Shown one piece after another: positions 49,764 to 58,801 of a stretch of DNA of 64,000 nucleotides (position 1 is its first letter; each line of letters opens with the position of its first letter). The position numbers were made by a program, and so were the translations under genes. Below the pieces are notes generated by a model, which saw only the letters and a list, made by a program, of their open reading frames with translations, was not told the origin of the DNA and did no database searches. The stretch spans positions 1 to 64,000 of the forward strand of contig JAPPKS010000018.1 in assembly GCA_028819845.1 (NCBI GenBank), given 5' to 3'. The stretch comes from Candidatus Poribacteria bacterium. Its GTDB lineage: Bacteria > Poribacteria > WGA-4E > PCPOR2b.

Positions 49764-51776
49764 ATGGCAGAATTGGGACAAGCAGCAATTTGGCTTTCTG
49801 TTTTTTCGTGCCTGTGGGCGATGGCAATGCTGTGGATGGGACTGCGCCGCAAAAATTACAATGCCGTCGTCAGCGGACGCAACGGCGTCGTTGGCACGTT
49901 TGCTTTAATAACGCTCGCAACTGGCGCGCTAATCTACGGTTTTGTGACGGACGACTTTTCAATGAAGTATGTCGCCGAGGTCTCCAGCACGGATCAACCG
50001 ATGATGTATAAAATCACTGCGTTGTGGGGGCGAATGTCAGGATCTCTGCTGTTTTGGCTTTGGCTGGTGACGCTTTTTGGCGCCTTGGTTGTATGGACAA
50101 GCCAGCGTGCGGCAGATCATTTGGCGGACTATGCCCTCATCCCAATTTCAATAGTGCAGCTCTTTTTTATCATACTTGTAACGGGTTTAATTGAGGGCGT
50201 CTATAATCCACTGGAGCGTTTTCCAAACGACAGAGCTGCCTTAGACGGCGCCGGAATGAATCCGCTGCTTCAAACGCCGAGTATGGTTTTTCATCCGCCG
50301 TCACTTTACGTCGGCTTCGTCAGCCTAACCGTACCCTTCTCCTTTGCGATCGGCGCACTAGCCGCAGGCAAGACAGGCGGCGAATGGATAGTCAAATCTC
50401 GGCGGTGGATGATGGTATCCTGGCTCGTGTTGACGCTCGGCATTACGCTCGGCGGGAATTGGGCGTATCGCGAACTCGGGTGGGGCGGCTATTGGGCGTG
50501 GGATCCGGTCGAAAATGCCTCGTTCATGCCGTGGCTGCTTGGGACCGCCTATCTGCATTCGGTGATGATTCAAGAAAAGCGGAATATGCTCAAACTCTGG
50601 AATATCATCTTGATTACTCTGGCGTTTGAGTTTACACTGTTGGGGACATTCATCACCCGCAGCGGAATCGTCTCTTCCGTGCATGCGTTTGCGCAGTCCG
50701 ACATCGGACACTATTTTCTGATATATATAGGCCTTTCCACACTGGGTGTAATTGCGCTTATTGCATACCGCTGGAACGACCTGAAAAGCCCAAATCGACT
50801 CGAATCCCTGCTTTCCCGTGAAAGCGCATTCCTGCTTAATAATTGGATGCTTGTGGGATTGACGCTGATAATACTCTGGGGAACGCTGTGGCCAATTATC
50901 ACAGAAGGTGTTACGGGTGAGAAAGTTGCCGTGCCCGAGTCATTCTTCAATCAGGTTGTCATTATTCCCGGACTGCTCCTGTTGTTATTGACGGGTATTG
51001 GACCTATCACTTCATGGAAAAAGTTGACGCCAAGCAACTTCAGACGGATGTTTGCCAAACCTATAGTCTTCGGTTTAATCGGAGCCGTGCTCGCGTTGGT
51101 ATATCTTGCTTTGAATGGCCACACTTCAGCAGTCTACTCTGTGCTATGCGTTTTTGCCGGTATATTTGTCCTCGCGGCTATCTCTGACGAATTCTACCGT
51201 GGCGCAAAATTGCGCGCCAAACGCCAAGAAACCGGTTTCGTTGATGGACTTTTCCGATTGGTTAAACGTAACAAACGCCGGTACGGCGGATACATTGTCC
51301 ATATCGGAATCGTAATTGTATACATTGGAATTCTGGGGTCTAAGGGTTATTATTTGTTGGAATCGAAGGGGCTGCAACATGGGGAATCAATGGAGATAGG
51401 GAAATTCAATCTCACGGTGGAAAGTGCGTTTCAGGAGGAGCACCCGAATTTCTCGCTCGGAGGCGTAGTATTCGCGGTTGAAAAAGACGGTAAGCCGATG
51501 GGAACGATGCGGCCGGCGCGCGGATTTTATCACAAAGCCGGGCAGGGCGAACAAGATACGATCGAATCTTCGATTCGTCATTTCGGATTAAATGACTTGT
51601 ATATTGCATTAGGCCCCCTCCCTGAAAACGTGCCAGCCCATTTGGAGTCGGGAGGCATCGTTTCTGTCCAAGTTTACCATAATCCGCTTGTCAATGTAGT
51701 CTGGCTTGGCGTTGCCGTTATGATGATTGGCGGTTTCGTCGCAATGTGTGAGAAGCACGCAAAAGGCAATGTGTAA
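49764..51776 (+). CDS. ccmF: Cytochrome c haem lyase subunit CcmF
   Basis: 670 residues with about fifteen hydrophobic segments. The haem-handling WWD domain is clear: GGYWAWDPVENASFMPWL, preceded by LGGNWAYRELGWGG. External His ligands occur in FHPPSLYVGF and HSVMIQEKRN. CcmF receives haem from CcmE and joins it to apocytochrome with CcmH. It is placed after ccmE and before a CcmH-like gene whose start overlaps its stop region (51778). A C-terminal soluble segment (ESAFQEEHPNFSLGGVVFAV) is normal for bacterial CcmF. Confidence 0.95.
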   Translation: MAELGQAAIWLSVFSCLWAMAMLWMGLRRKNYNAVVSGRNGVVGTFALITLATGALIYGFVTDDFSMKYVAEVSSTDQPMMYKITALWGRMSGSLLFWLWLVTLFGALVVWTSQRAADHLADYALIPISIVQLFFIILVTGLIEGVYNPLERFPNDRAALDGAGMNPLLQTPSMVFHPPSLYVGFVSLTVPFSFAIGALAAGKTGGEWIVKSRRWMMVSWLVLTLGITLGGNWAYRELGWGGYWAWDPVENASFMPWLLGTAYLHSVMIQEKRNMLKLWNIILITLAFEFTLLGTFITRSGIVSSVHAFAQSDIGHYFLIYIGLSTLGVIALIAYRWNDLKSPNRLESLLSRESAFLLNNWMLVGLTLIILWGTLWPIITEGVTGEKVAVPESFFNQVVIIPGLLLLLLTGIGPITSWKKLTPSNFRRMFAKPIVFGLIGAVLALVYLALNGHTSAVYSVLCVFAGIFVLAAISDEFYRGAKLRAKRQETGFVDGLFRLVKRNKRRYGGYIVHIGIVIVYIGILGSKGYYLLESKGLQHGESMEIGKFNLTVESAFQEEHPNFSLGGVVFAVEKDGKPMGTMRPARGFYHKAGQGEQDTIESSIRHFGLNDLYIALGPLPENVPAHLESGGIVSVQVYHNPLVNVVWLGVAVMMIGGFVAMCEKHAKGNV

Positions 51777-51777
51777 A

Positions 51778-52284
51778 ATGAAAATCCGCAGCACCGTTCT
51801 CTTGATTTTAATGTCCTTTGGCTGCTTAATTTCAGCAGAGGATGGTCAAGAACAATTGTCCGCAAGCGAATCATCGCTCGATTCAAACCTAGAAGAATTG
51901 ATGACAAGCGTGTACTGCCACTGCGGCTGCGTGCGAGAAACGATAAGGAATTGCGTCTGCGGCACTGCTCAACAGATTGAAACAGATTTTCGCAGTCACC
52001 TGGCCGCTGGGGAAACGGTTCAACAGATTCGGACCGACTATCTTGAAATGTACGGAACGCAGTTCTCGGCTCTGATGCCTGCCAAGGGATTTAATATCGT
52101 CGCATATGCGATGCCGGCGGTTATCATCATTTTGCTCGGCGTGATTATCTTTTTGGTGCTTAGATCGAAGCGCAGCACGACATTATCCGATTCGACAGTT
52201 CCGACCGAGCAGGGGCCGTCGGAATCAGCCAGTCAATACGCTGAAATTGAGGAAGAATTGGAACGATACAAACAGCAAAGGTAG
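51778..52284 (+). CDS. CcmH-like cytochrome c biogenesis protein
   Basis: 168 residues from ATG 51778, one base after the ccmF stop. After a signal segment it shows the CcmH-like fold: SNLEELMTSVYCHCGCVRET, NCVCGTAQQIETDF and VQQIRTDYLEMYGTQF, ending with a membrane helix (VAYAMPAVIIILLGVIIFLV). The CHCGC and CVCG cysteines (47, 49, 51, 59, 61) replace the single RCxxC of proteobacterial CcmH and could hold the apocytochrome thiols. Classical CcmH variants with this multi-Cys motif occur in several phyla. The tail ends EIEEELERYKQQR. Confidence 0.85.
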   Translation: MKIRSTVLLILMSFGCLISAEDGQEQLSASESSLDSNLEELMTSVYCHCGCVRETIRNCVCGTAQQIETDFRSHLAAGETVQQIRTDYLEMYGTQFSALMPAKGFNIVAYAMPAVIIILLGVIIFLVLRSKRSTTLSDSTVPTEQGPSESASQYAEIEEELERYKQQR

Positions 52285-52297
52285 CGTCGGGCATTAT

Positions 52298-52651
52298 ATG
52301 CCGGGAGTAATTATGTTTTTTGTGTTTTTATGGATATTATTGCTTGGAATGCCCCTTTTGGTCTATCTAGGTCTGCCGCTTTGGTCTCAACCCCGCATTT
52401 CGCCAGACATTCAACCTGCGGAGGCGCGTATGCAAACGCTATTCCTTGAGCGTGAGCGCGGCTATTCAGCGCTTGTAGACCTTGAGGAAGATTATGAAAC
52501 GGGCAAGTTATCGCAAGCGGATTATCAAACCCTACGAGCGCAACTGCTTCAAGAAACAGCAGCGGTTATGACACGGATTGATACGACTGCCACCGTGTCG
52601 GTGGAAGAAGAAATCGAGAGATACAAACAAGAGAAGCATTCACGGGGTTGA
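52298..52651 (+). CDS. CcmI-like small membrane protein
   Basis: 117 residues from ATG 52298 (MPGVIMFFVFLWILLLGMPL), 14 bp after the ccmH-like stop. It has one or two N-terminal membrane segments followed by a coiled-coil-like soluble part (ALVDLEEDYETGKLSQADYQ then TLRAQLLQETAAVM). That pattern matches the first domain of CcmI/CcmH-type assembly proteins. Its C-terminus EEEIERYKQEK resembles the tail of the preceding protein. The role is inferred from position and layout; TPR repeats typical of full CcmI are absent. Confidence 0.65.
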   Translation: MPGVIMFFVFLWILLLGMPLLVYLGLPLWSQPRISPDIQPAEARMQTLFLERERGYSALVDLEEDYETGKLSQADYQTLRAQLLQETAAVMTRIDTTATVSVEEEIERYKQEKHSRG

Positions 52652-53922
52652 AAAAATTCATGCGCGACAACCGTGTAGTTAATAAGGTGCCCAACGTGCG
52701 CATGTTGCGGTTTATTCCCCAGGTTCTATTTTTATTATTCGTGGTTTCAATCATTCAGTCTCCTGTGGATGGACAAAACGCCGCCGGCAGAATCGAAGGG
52801 CGCGTCATAGATAAGGGGAAGGATCAACCGGTATCTCAACAGATAGTAATTTTGCGGATTCACCAGGAAAGCAAAGATGTCCAGCAACGCGACACTAAAA
52901 CTGACAACAGCGGGGCTTATGCCTTTGATAATCTTTCAACGGCTTTCGATGTACACTACGTTGTTTCGACCACGTACGACGGAGAGGAATATGTCGAGAA
53001 AGACATTGTTCTGTCGGAGTGGGTGCCTAGAGTCAAGGTAAATATTGACATTGGAGGTTTTACCGATGACCCCTCGAAGGTGAAGATTCGGCAGCATACA
53101 ATTGTTATTACCCCGCCTCCGGCAGATCATGCTCAACACCAAGCCGTTTCGGTGATGGAGATTATTGGGGTCGAAAACACGAGCGATGCAGTGTTCCGAT
53201 TCGATCTTGACAATCAATCGACGGGTCTGTATTTTAATCTGCCGAAGGGGTACGAAGCACTACGGATCGATTCGGGTTTCAAACAGGATATGACTGCCCA
53301 GACGGCTCGGTTGATTGCTAATCAGCCGCTGGAGCCGGGCAATTCAAGAGTTGGGTTTTCTTATGTCGTACACATTGACTCTGGATTAGATCTATCTCGG
53401 AAACTGACATTTGATACGGATGAGGTCTACGTTTTTGTTTCGGAAGGAACCCCATTGACATCACAATCGAGAATTTTGGGTGCGGGGCGCAGGGAGCAAG
53501 TCCACGAGCAGATTTACACGATTTATGCGACGGATCCGGCAAAGCCCTTAACAACCGGGCAAATTGCAGATTTGCGCTTCAAGGCGATGAACCGGAATCC
53601 GTCAAATCCAACGCTGATTGCGCTGATAGCCATCTCAGCCGCCCTTGCAGGTGGTTTTTTGGTAGCGGCAATCTTCAAAATGCGGCGTCCTACACTGAAT
53701 ACTGCTGACGATACTCAGAAGCCGAAAGGATTACCCGATGCAAGTTGGCTGGGCAAGTTAGACGCTGCCGACCTTGAGCGCACGCGCGTTGCCCGACTCG
53801 AGATAATTACGCGGTTGGAAGCGTTGTACGAAGCGCGCGAAATCTCTGAGCGGGTGTATAACCGGCTGCGGAAAGAGCAAGTCGACCGGCTTGAGTCCGT
53901 CCTGGTGCAAATCAACGGATAA
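52648..53922 (+). CDS. Membrane-anchored protein with carboxypeptidase-regulatory-like domain
   Basis: About 424 residues; the start is TTG 52648 or ATG 52660 and overlaps the preceding stop by 4 bases. After a signal segment (FIPQVLFLLFVVSIIQSPVD) comes a regulatory-like beta domain (GRIEGRVIDKGKDQPVSQQI, DNSGAYAFDNLSTAFDVHYV), a further beta-rich region, one membrane helix (LIALIAISAALAGGFLVAAI) and a cytoplasmic coiled tail (EIITRLEALYEAREISERVY). It belongs to the same transcription unit as the ccm genes by spacing. The function is unknown; a role in cytochrome assembly is only positional. Confidence 0.7.
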   Translation: MKKFMRDNRVVNKVPNVRMLRFIPQVLFLLFVVSIIQSPVDGQNAAGRIEGRVIDKGKDQPVSQQIVILRIHQESKDVQQRDTKTDNSGAYAFDNLSTAFDVHYVVSTTYDGEEYVEKDIVLSEWVPRVKVNIDIGGFTDDPSKVKIRQHTIVITPPPADHAQHQAVSVMEIIGVENTSDAVFRFDLDNQSTGLYFNLPKGYEALRIDSGFKQDMTAQTARLIANQPLEPGNSRVGFSYVVHIDSGLDLSRKLTFDTDEVYVFVSEGTPLTSQSRILGAGRREQVHEQIYTIYATDPAKPLTTGQIADLRFKAMNRNPSNPTLIALIAISAALAGGFLVAAIFKMRRPTLNTADDTQKPKGLPDASWLGKLDAADLERTRVARLEIITRLEALYEAREISERVYNRLRKEQVDRLESVLVQING

Positions 53923-54020
53923 GTACACGCATTTTATTTCATCTTCAGTTATCTCTGGGTTTAAATGATTGACGCTGCACCTCAGGCGTGGATGTTAAAT
54001 ACTCTGGAGGAGAGAGAGGC

Positions 54021-55061
54021 ATGAATACCAGTCGCCGGATACAAGCCGATAAGCTTCAGACCTTTATCGCGCAGCTTTGTGAGACTGTTGGAACCCCTCG
54101 CAACATAGCGGAATCGGTGTCAAGAATCCTTGTGAACGCCGACCTCAAAGGCCATACTTCTCACGGTGTGTTCTTAATGAGGCATTACATGCATTCAATA
54201 GAGCACGACGGTTTATTTCCTAGCAATGTACCGGAGATTCTTCAGCAAACCCCGAGTACCGCATTTGTGGATGCACGCAAAGGCTGGGGGCACTATTCCG
54301 CACAATGGAGTATGAATCTCGCCATGCAGAAAGCGCGTTCTACCGGGATAGGAGCGGTCACCTTCGTAAACATGAACCATATTGGTAGATTGGGCGAATA
54401 CGTTGAACAAGCTGCGTCGGAAGGGTTTATCGGCATAGTGACCGAGGGGTGGGGTGCGCCGGGCCCCGGGGAAATGACCGAGCATGGAGTGATTGCTAAC
54501 CGTCTGAGCACAAACCCGGTGGCGCTTGGCGTTCCGAGTGCCGATGGGAAGCCTTTCATATCAGATTTCGCAACAACAGTGTTTGCGAATTCAAAAGTCC
54601 ATGTCTACAAAATGAAGGGAATGAAACTGCCGCCCGGATGTATTGTAGATAAGAATGGACAGCCAAGCATTGAGCCTGATGATTACATTGAAGGCGGCAG
54701 ACTTCTGGTTTTTGGCGGTATCAAAGGCTATGCGATTTCTTTAATGACATGTCTTCTCGGGGCGCTTGGGGGTGCCTTCAACCGCCCATCAGGCGGTATC
54801 GGCGGGACGCTTTTTCAGGCGATTGATGTGAGCGCCTTTCAGCCTCTTGAGGATTATCAGCAGAATGCCAGCGCTTTTCTTGAAGGTATGCGGTCCACGC
54901 CGCCAGCGCCAGGGTTTTCGGAAGTACTTGTGCCTGGAGACCTGGAACGAAGGGTTGAACAAGAACAGTTGCGCGATGGGATTGAATTACCGGAGACTGT
55001 CTGGAGCAAGCTTCTGGAATACAGTGAGAAATACAACTTAGAACTAGAACTAGAACGCTAG
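54021..55061 (+). CDS. Malate/L-lactate dehydrogenase (Ldh2/MDH2) family protein
   Basis: 346 residues from ATG 54021, which follows GGAGGAGAGAGAGG at good spacing. Family motifs are present: LKGHTSHGVFLMRHYM, VDARKGWGHYSAQWSMNLAM, VTFVNMNHIGRLGEYVEQAA and TNPVALGVPSADGKPFISDF. These NAD(P)-dependent enzymes oxidise 2-hydroxy acids such as malate, lactate, ureidoglycolate or sulpholactate, so the substrate is open. It is not obviously in an operon; a 240-bp gap precedes the next gene. Confidence 0.9.
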   Translation: MNTSRRIQADKLQTFIAQLCETVGTPRNIAESVSRILVNADLKGHTSHGVFLMRHYMHSIEHDGLFPSNVPEILQQTPSTAFVDARKGWGHYSAQWSMNLAMQKARSTGIGAVTFVNMNHIGRLGEYVEQAASEGFIGIVTEGWGAPGPGEMTEHGVIANRLSTNPVALGVPSADGKPFISDFATTVFANSKVHVYKMKGMKLPPGCIVDKNGQPSIEPDDYIEGGRLLVFGGIKGYAISLMTCLLGALGGAFNRPSGGIGGTLFQAIDVSAFQPLEDYQQNASAFLEGMRSTPPAPGFSEVLVPGDLERRVEQEQLRDGIELPETVWSKLLEYSEKYNLELELER

Positions 55062-55301
55062 GCAAATTCGTCGGTTAAAGTTAAATCAATTATAATTTGT
55101 ACACTGCGCCAGGTTCGGTTTCCTAATCGAACCGGTATTTATCCAGTCCGTAAGTGCGGTTGGCAACCGCGCCTGCGGAAACATGTGCAAATATGAGTGG
55201 AAATGACGATATCCTTGATGCCGTGTGAAATCGGAGTTAAAGTGCATTAGGACTCTTGCCGATTCTAGTAGAAAATTTATGAGGTAAATGGAGAACAACA
55301 A

Positions 55302-57758
55302 GTGAACACAACTGCAATAGCGGGTATGCACGGAGGAAATTCCGGTCATCGGAACAACCGGAGGCTTTTTTCTACAGATGCGCCGGTGCTTGAGTGGTCA
55401 CAATTCCCGGCGGACGGGTTTAGCGAACCTGCATGCGGCGTGATATACAGACGCAAACAGCGAATTGAGAACGGGATGCCTTTAGGCGGGATTGACACAG
55501 GACGACTCGATTTGAACACGGATGCAACCTTCGGATACTGCACGATTTTTAACTCCATCTGTCCCGAAGGCGGTCCGCTGGAACTGCCGTTTCTTGGCAT
55601 GACAGTAGGTGAACAGGTCTGGTTGCTTAGCGATCCGCGGGAAGCGTACGGCGGTTACATGTGGTTTGGCATCCAGACGCCGCGTGAAATCCATTATTGG
55701 GGGCATTATCCCGTAGCGGACCTGGAATACGAGATGCCGGGATCGCCTGTCAATGTTGGACTGCGCGCCTGGGCGCCGTTTCTCCCCGGAGACTCTGGGG
55801 CCACCAACACTCCCGGAATCGTGTTTGAAGTACATCTCCGCAATGCGACGGACACGGCGCAGGAGGGGCGATTAGCTTTCAGTTTTCCCGGGCCGACCCA
55901 GGCTGAAGCCCAGATTGAAGCGCACAGCTCGCGTGAAAAAGCACGGATGCCGTACGGCCATACGTGGATTGCACTTGCGCCGGAACCGGTGAAGGCGGAG
56001 CGGCAAACCGTACACGGAGAATTTACCGGGTTGGTTGTTACATCGGAAAAAGTTCCAGAAATCGGCTACGCACTCGGTGTAGTTGGTGAGGCGGAAATCG
56101 AAATCGGCGGCGGACTGGCGATTCGGAGCCCGTCTATGAGCAGCGGTAAAGCTTGGGCGAAAATTGGCTCTGAACTTCCCGAACCCGGTGAAACGGACTT
56201 TAGCGGTTCGATTTCCGTCGGCTACCAACTGCCGCCGGGAGAGGAAAAAGTCGTTCGGTTTGTGCTTGCATGGTATGCGCCCATGTGGATAGGAGAAGGT
56301 CCGCACACATTCACGCACATGTACACTACCCGGTACAAGAGTGCCCTTGATGCGGCTCAATTTCTAAGCCGCGAACACGACTCTCTTTTGCGGCGCGTCC
56401 TAGCGTGGCAGGAGGTTATCTATACGGAGGCGAACCTCCCGAATTGGCTCCAAGATTCGCTGATAAATATACTTCACCTATTCGCTATCAACGGCCTGTG
56501 GGCAGCGGCGCGCCCTCCGATTGGACCGTGGTGTCACCCGGAGGAAGGGCTGTTTGGGCTGATTGATGGGATCACGGAGAATCCAGCCGTTGAGCCTATC
56601 CCCGACACCTTTTACGCCAATGCACCTCTCGTTTTCTTTTTCCCCGATCTCGCCCTTTCAACGCTGCGCGGCTACAAAGCCTACCAGTTTGCGAATGGCG
56701 CAGCGCCGTGGATATTTGGCGGCGTTGTGGGCGCTGCTATAGGCGGCTACGAGCCGACGATGGGCGCCGAGTTTGCGATGCCAACACCGGGATATCAGAC
56801 GACGACCAATGGGCCGTGCTACGTTGATTTAGTTGACCGATACCTGCTCCGCACGGGCGACAAGGGAATCCTTGCAGAGTTCTACCCATCCATTAAGAAA
56901 AATACAATCTACACGATGAACCTCAGGCCAGAGGATGGCGCCGACGGTATCATCAGTGTACCGAGTGGGAATTTGGATCCGTACGGACCTAATCAGCCGC
57001 CGGGACACCACCTCGAATGGTTTGAAGCGGTATTGTGGTTTGGGATGACATCCCACGTGGGAGGCATCCACCTAGCGAATTTGAGAATGGCGCTACGGCT
57101 GGCAGAGCAGGTAGGTGATGACGAGTTTGCCCGGCAATGCAAAGATTGGCTTGAGCAAGGGAGTCAATCGATGGAAGACAAGATGTGGGCAGGGTCATAT
57201 TACTTGAGCTACAATGAGCCCAAAACCGGCCGAAAATCAGATGATGTATTTGGGTATCAACTTGACGGGCAGTGGATGGCAAGATTCCACGGGTTGCCGG
57301 GCGTTTTTCGATCGGACCGAGTCAAGGAAACTCTGGAGACAATCAAAAACACTTGCGCGGCGTTGACCCCCTATGGCGCATTGAATTTTTCTCGTCCAGA
57401 CGGAAGTCTTTCCCAGGGTTTGGGATATGGCCCAACTGCATATTTCACGCCCGAGCTGTTCATGCTTGCGATGACTTACATGTACGAGGGGGATAAGGAT
57501 TTTGGCCTGGAACTGGCGCGCCGGTGTATTCATAATCTTACCATCAACACGCTGTCTACCTGGAACTTGCCGAATCTCGTACGCGGCGATAACGGCGACC
57601 GGTTGTTTGGTGCGCACTATGTTCAGAACTTGATGCTTTGGGCGTTGCCGGCGGCTATGGAGGGCAAGGACATTTCTGCGTTCTGCGCATTGAACGGGTT
57701 GGTTGACCGTATTATTCAGGCGGCCGGAAAGCGTCAATTCGACGTTGAAAACGTCTGA
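55302..57758 (+). CDS. GH116-like glycoside hydrolase (DUF608 type)
   Basis: 818 residues from GTG 55302. The N-terminal beta domain (about 40-340) begins GMPLGGIDTGRLDLNTDATF, and the C-terminal (alpha/alpha)6 domain (about 370-800) shows GLWAAARPPIGPWCHPEEGL, DLALSTLRGYKAYQFANGAA and YQLDGQWMARFHGLPGVF. The closest known enzymes are bacterial GH116 beta-glucosidases and mammalian GBA2. No secretion signal is evident. Where GH116 enzymes usually have ADQLxGQW, this protein has GYQLDGQW; if that Asp is the acid/base, activity could be altered. The substrate is unknown. Confidence 0.82.
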   Translation: MNTTAIAGMHGGNSGHRNNRRLFSTDAPVLEWSQFPADGFSEPACGVIYRRKQRIENGMPLGGIDTGRLDLNTDATFGYCTIFNSICPEGGPLELPFLGMTVGEQVWLLSDPREAYGGYMWFGIQTPREIHYWGHYPVADLEYEMPGSPVNVGLRAWAPFLPGDSGATNTPGIVFEVHLRNATDTAQEGRLAFSFPGPTQAEAQIEAHSSREKARMPYGHTWIALAPEPVKAERQTVHGEFTGLVVTSEKVPEIGYALGVVGEAEIEIGGGLAIRSPSMSSGKAWAKIGSELPEPGETDFSGSISVGYQLPPGEEKVVRFVLAWYAPMWIGEGPHTFTHMYTTRYKSALDAAQFLSREHDSLLRRVLAWQEVIYTEANLPNWLQDSLINILHLFAINGLWAAARPPIGPWCHPEEGLFGLIDGITENPAVEPIPDTFYANAPLVFFFPDLALSTLRGYKAYQFANGAAPWIFGGVVGAAIGGYEPTMGAEFAMPTPGYQTTTNGPCYVDLVDRYLLRTGDKGILAEFYPSIKKNTIYTMNLRPEDGADGIISVPSGNLDPYGPNQPPGHHLEWFEAVLWFGMTSHVGGIHLANLRMALRLAEQVGDDEFARQCKDWLEQGSQSMEDKMWAGSYYLSYNEPKTGRKSDDVFGYQLDGQWMARFHGLPGVFRSDRVKETLETIKNTCAALTPYGALNFSRPDGSLSQGLGYGPTAYFTPELFMLAMTYMYEGDKDFGLELARRCIHNLTINTLSTWNLPNLVRGDNGDRLFGAHYVQNLMLWALPAAMEGKDISAFCALNGLVDRIIQAAGKRQFDVENV

Positions 57759-57818
57759 TATGATCTGACGAAGTCAGAATTGAGTTTAAGTCTTGAATTG
57801 GTGCGGGTTTTGAGTGAA

Positions 57819-57846
57819 TATGCCGCGATTCGGAGATCGCTCCTAA
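57819..57846. repeat. CGATTCGGAGATCGC interspersed repeat, copy 2
   Basis: CGCGATTCGGAGATCGCTCC after GAGTGAATATGC, matching the copy at 24905-24934 (GAGTAAATGT then the same core). GCGAT and ATCGC can pair. It lies about 65 bp after the GH116-like gene. Confidence 0.7.
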
Positions 57847-57950
57847 CGTGTCAAGTTCTAAATTAATTCCATTTTCTCACTAAACCCTGAAGAGCCAAAT
57901 TATCTTGTGGCGAGGTATAGAAACCCTAAATCAGAATAAGGAGATTGCAA

Positions 57951-58658
57951 ATGCAAATTCTCATCATCGGGTGCGAATATACAGGCAAGACGACGCTTGC
58001 CCAAGGCATCACAAGATGGCATGAGGAAATGATGGGGCCTATCGCATATCCGTATTGGCACGACCACTTCGTGTTGCCAAACGTCGGCCAAGGGCCCGAT
58101 AGCCAAGCGGAGAATGAGGCTATCATTGAACTCCTCAAAACGGTTCCCTCGCTGGTCGAGAAATTTCAGCGTTTCCAATTCCTTTACCACCTACAGCCGC
58201 ACCTTCTTCGAGGCGACGATTTCTTTCTGGTTAACTGGTATTATGCCGACGCTGTGTATGGCCCGCTATATTACGGCGACTTTAAATCATCGTGGGAACC
58301 AGGTCACCAGTGGCTTGCTCAGTTTGTTGAGCATGAGGTAAAGGCGTTGGTACCGGAAATGCTCTTGACGCTGGTGAAGGCGTCACCAGACGTCATCCGT
58401 GAGCGTATGCACCGGAATCCACTCCCGAACTGCCCGATAAAAGAGAGTGATATAGAGATTGTACTGGATCGTTTCGAAGAACATTTCACGAATTCGCTAT
58501 TCGATGCAAAAATTACGATAGATACAACGAACTTAACCGTAGAACAGACCCTGAAGGACTTCGTGCACAGAGCAGAACCCTTCCTACGATCTGTAGACCG
58601 GCAGCGGATTCTTAACCACCAAGTGTTGCAACAAACGAAATCCGTGGATTCCCCATGA
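57951..58658 (+). CDS. P-loop NTPase, nucleoside-kinase-like
   Basis: 235 residues from ATG 57951 preceded by AAGGAG. The Walker A motif is IIGCEYTGKTTLAQ (GCEYTGKT) at residues 6-15. Later features include DDFFLVNWYYADAVYGPLYY (DE-like strand and a lid-like region) and VIRERMHRNPLPNCPIKESD. The size and pattern resemble deoxynucleoside/thymidylate kinase-like P-loop proteins, but no substrate-specific motif is decisive. Another possibility is an aminoglycoside or adenylylsulfate-type kinase. It stands alone between the GH116-like and DUF1080 genes. Confidence 0.7.
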   Translation: MQILIIGCEYTGKTTLAQGITRWHEEMMGPIAYPYWHDHFVLPNVGQGPDSQAENEAIIELLKTVPSLVEKFQRFQFLYHLQPHLLRGDDFFLVNWYYADAVYGPLYYGDFKSSWEPGHQWLAQFVEHEVKALVPEMLLTLVKASPDVIRERMHRNPLPNCPIKESDIEIVLDRFEEHFTNSLFDAKITIDTTNLTVEQTLKDFVHRAEPFLRSVDRQRILNHQVLQQTKSVDSP

Positions 58659-58801
58659 TTTCAATGCAGCGAGGAATAGGCATTGGGTCGGGTCATCCGA
58701 TTTTTGAGGAAACGCTTTACATGCCCGCGCCGCTTGCGGGCCAGCGTTGGGAATACGTGGTTCAAAACTGATAAACCTCTAATCAAGAAAGGAACGCGAC
58801 A

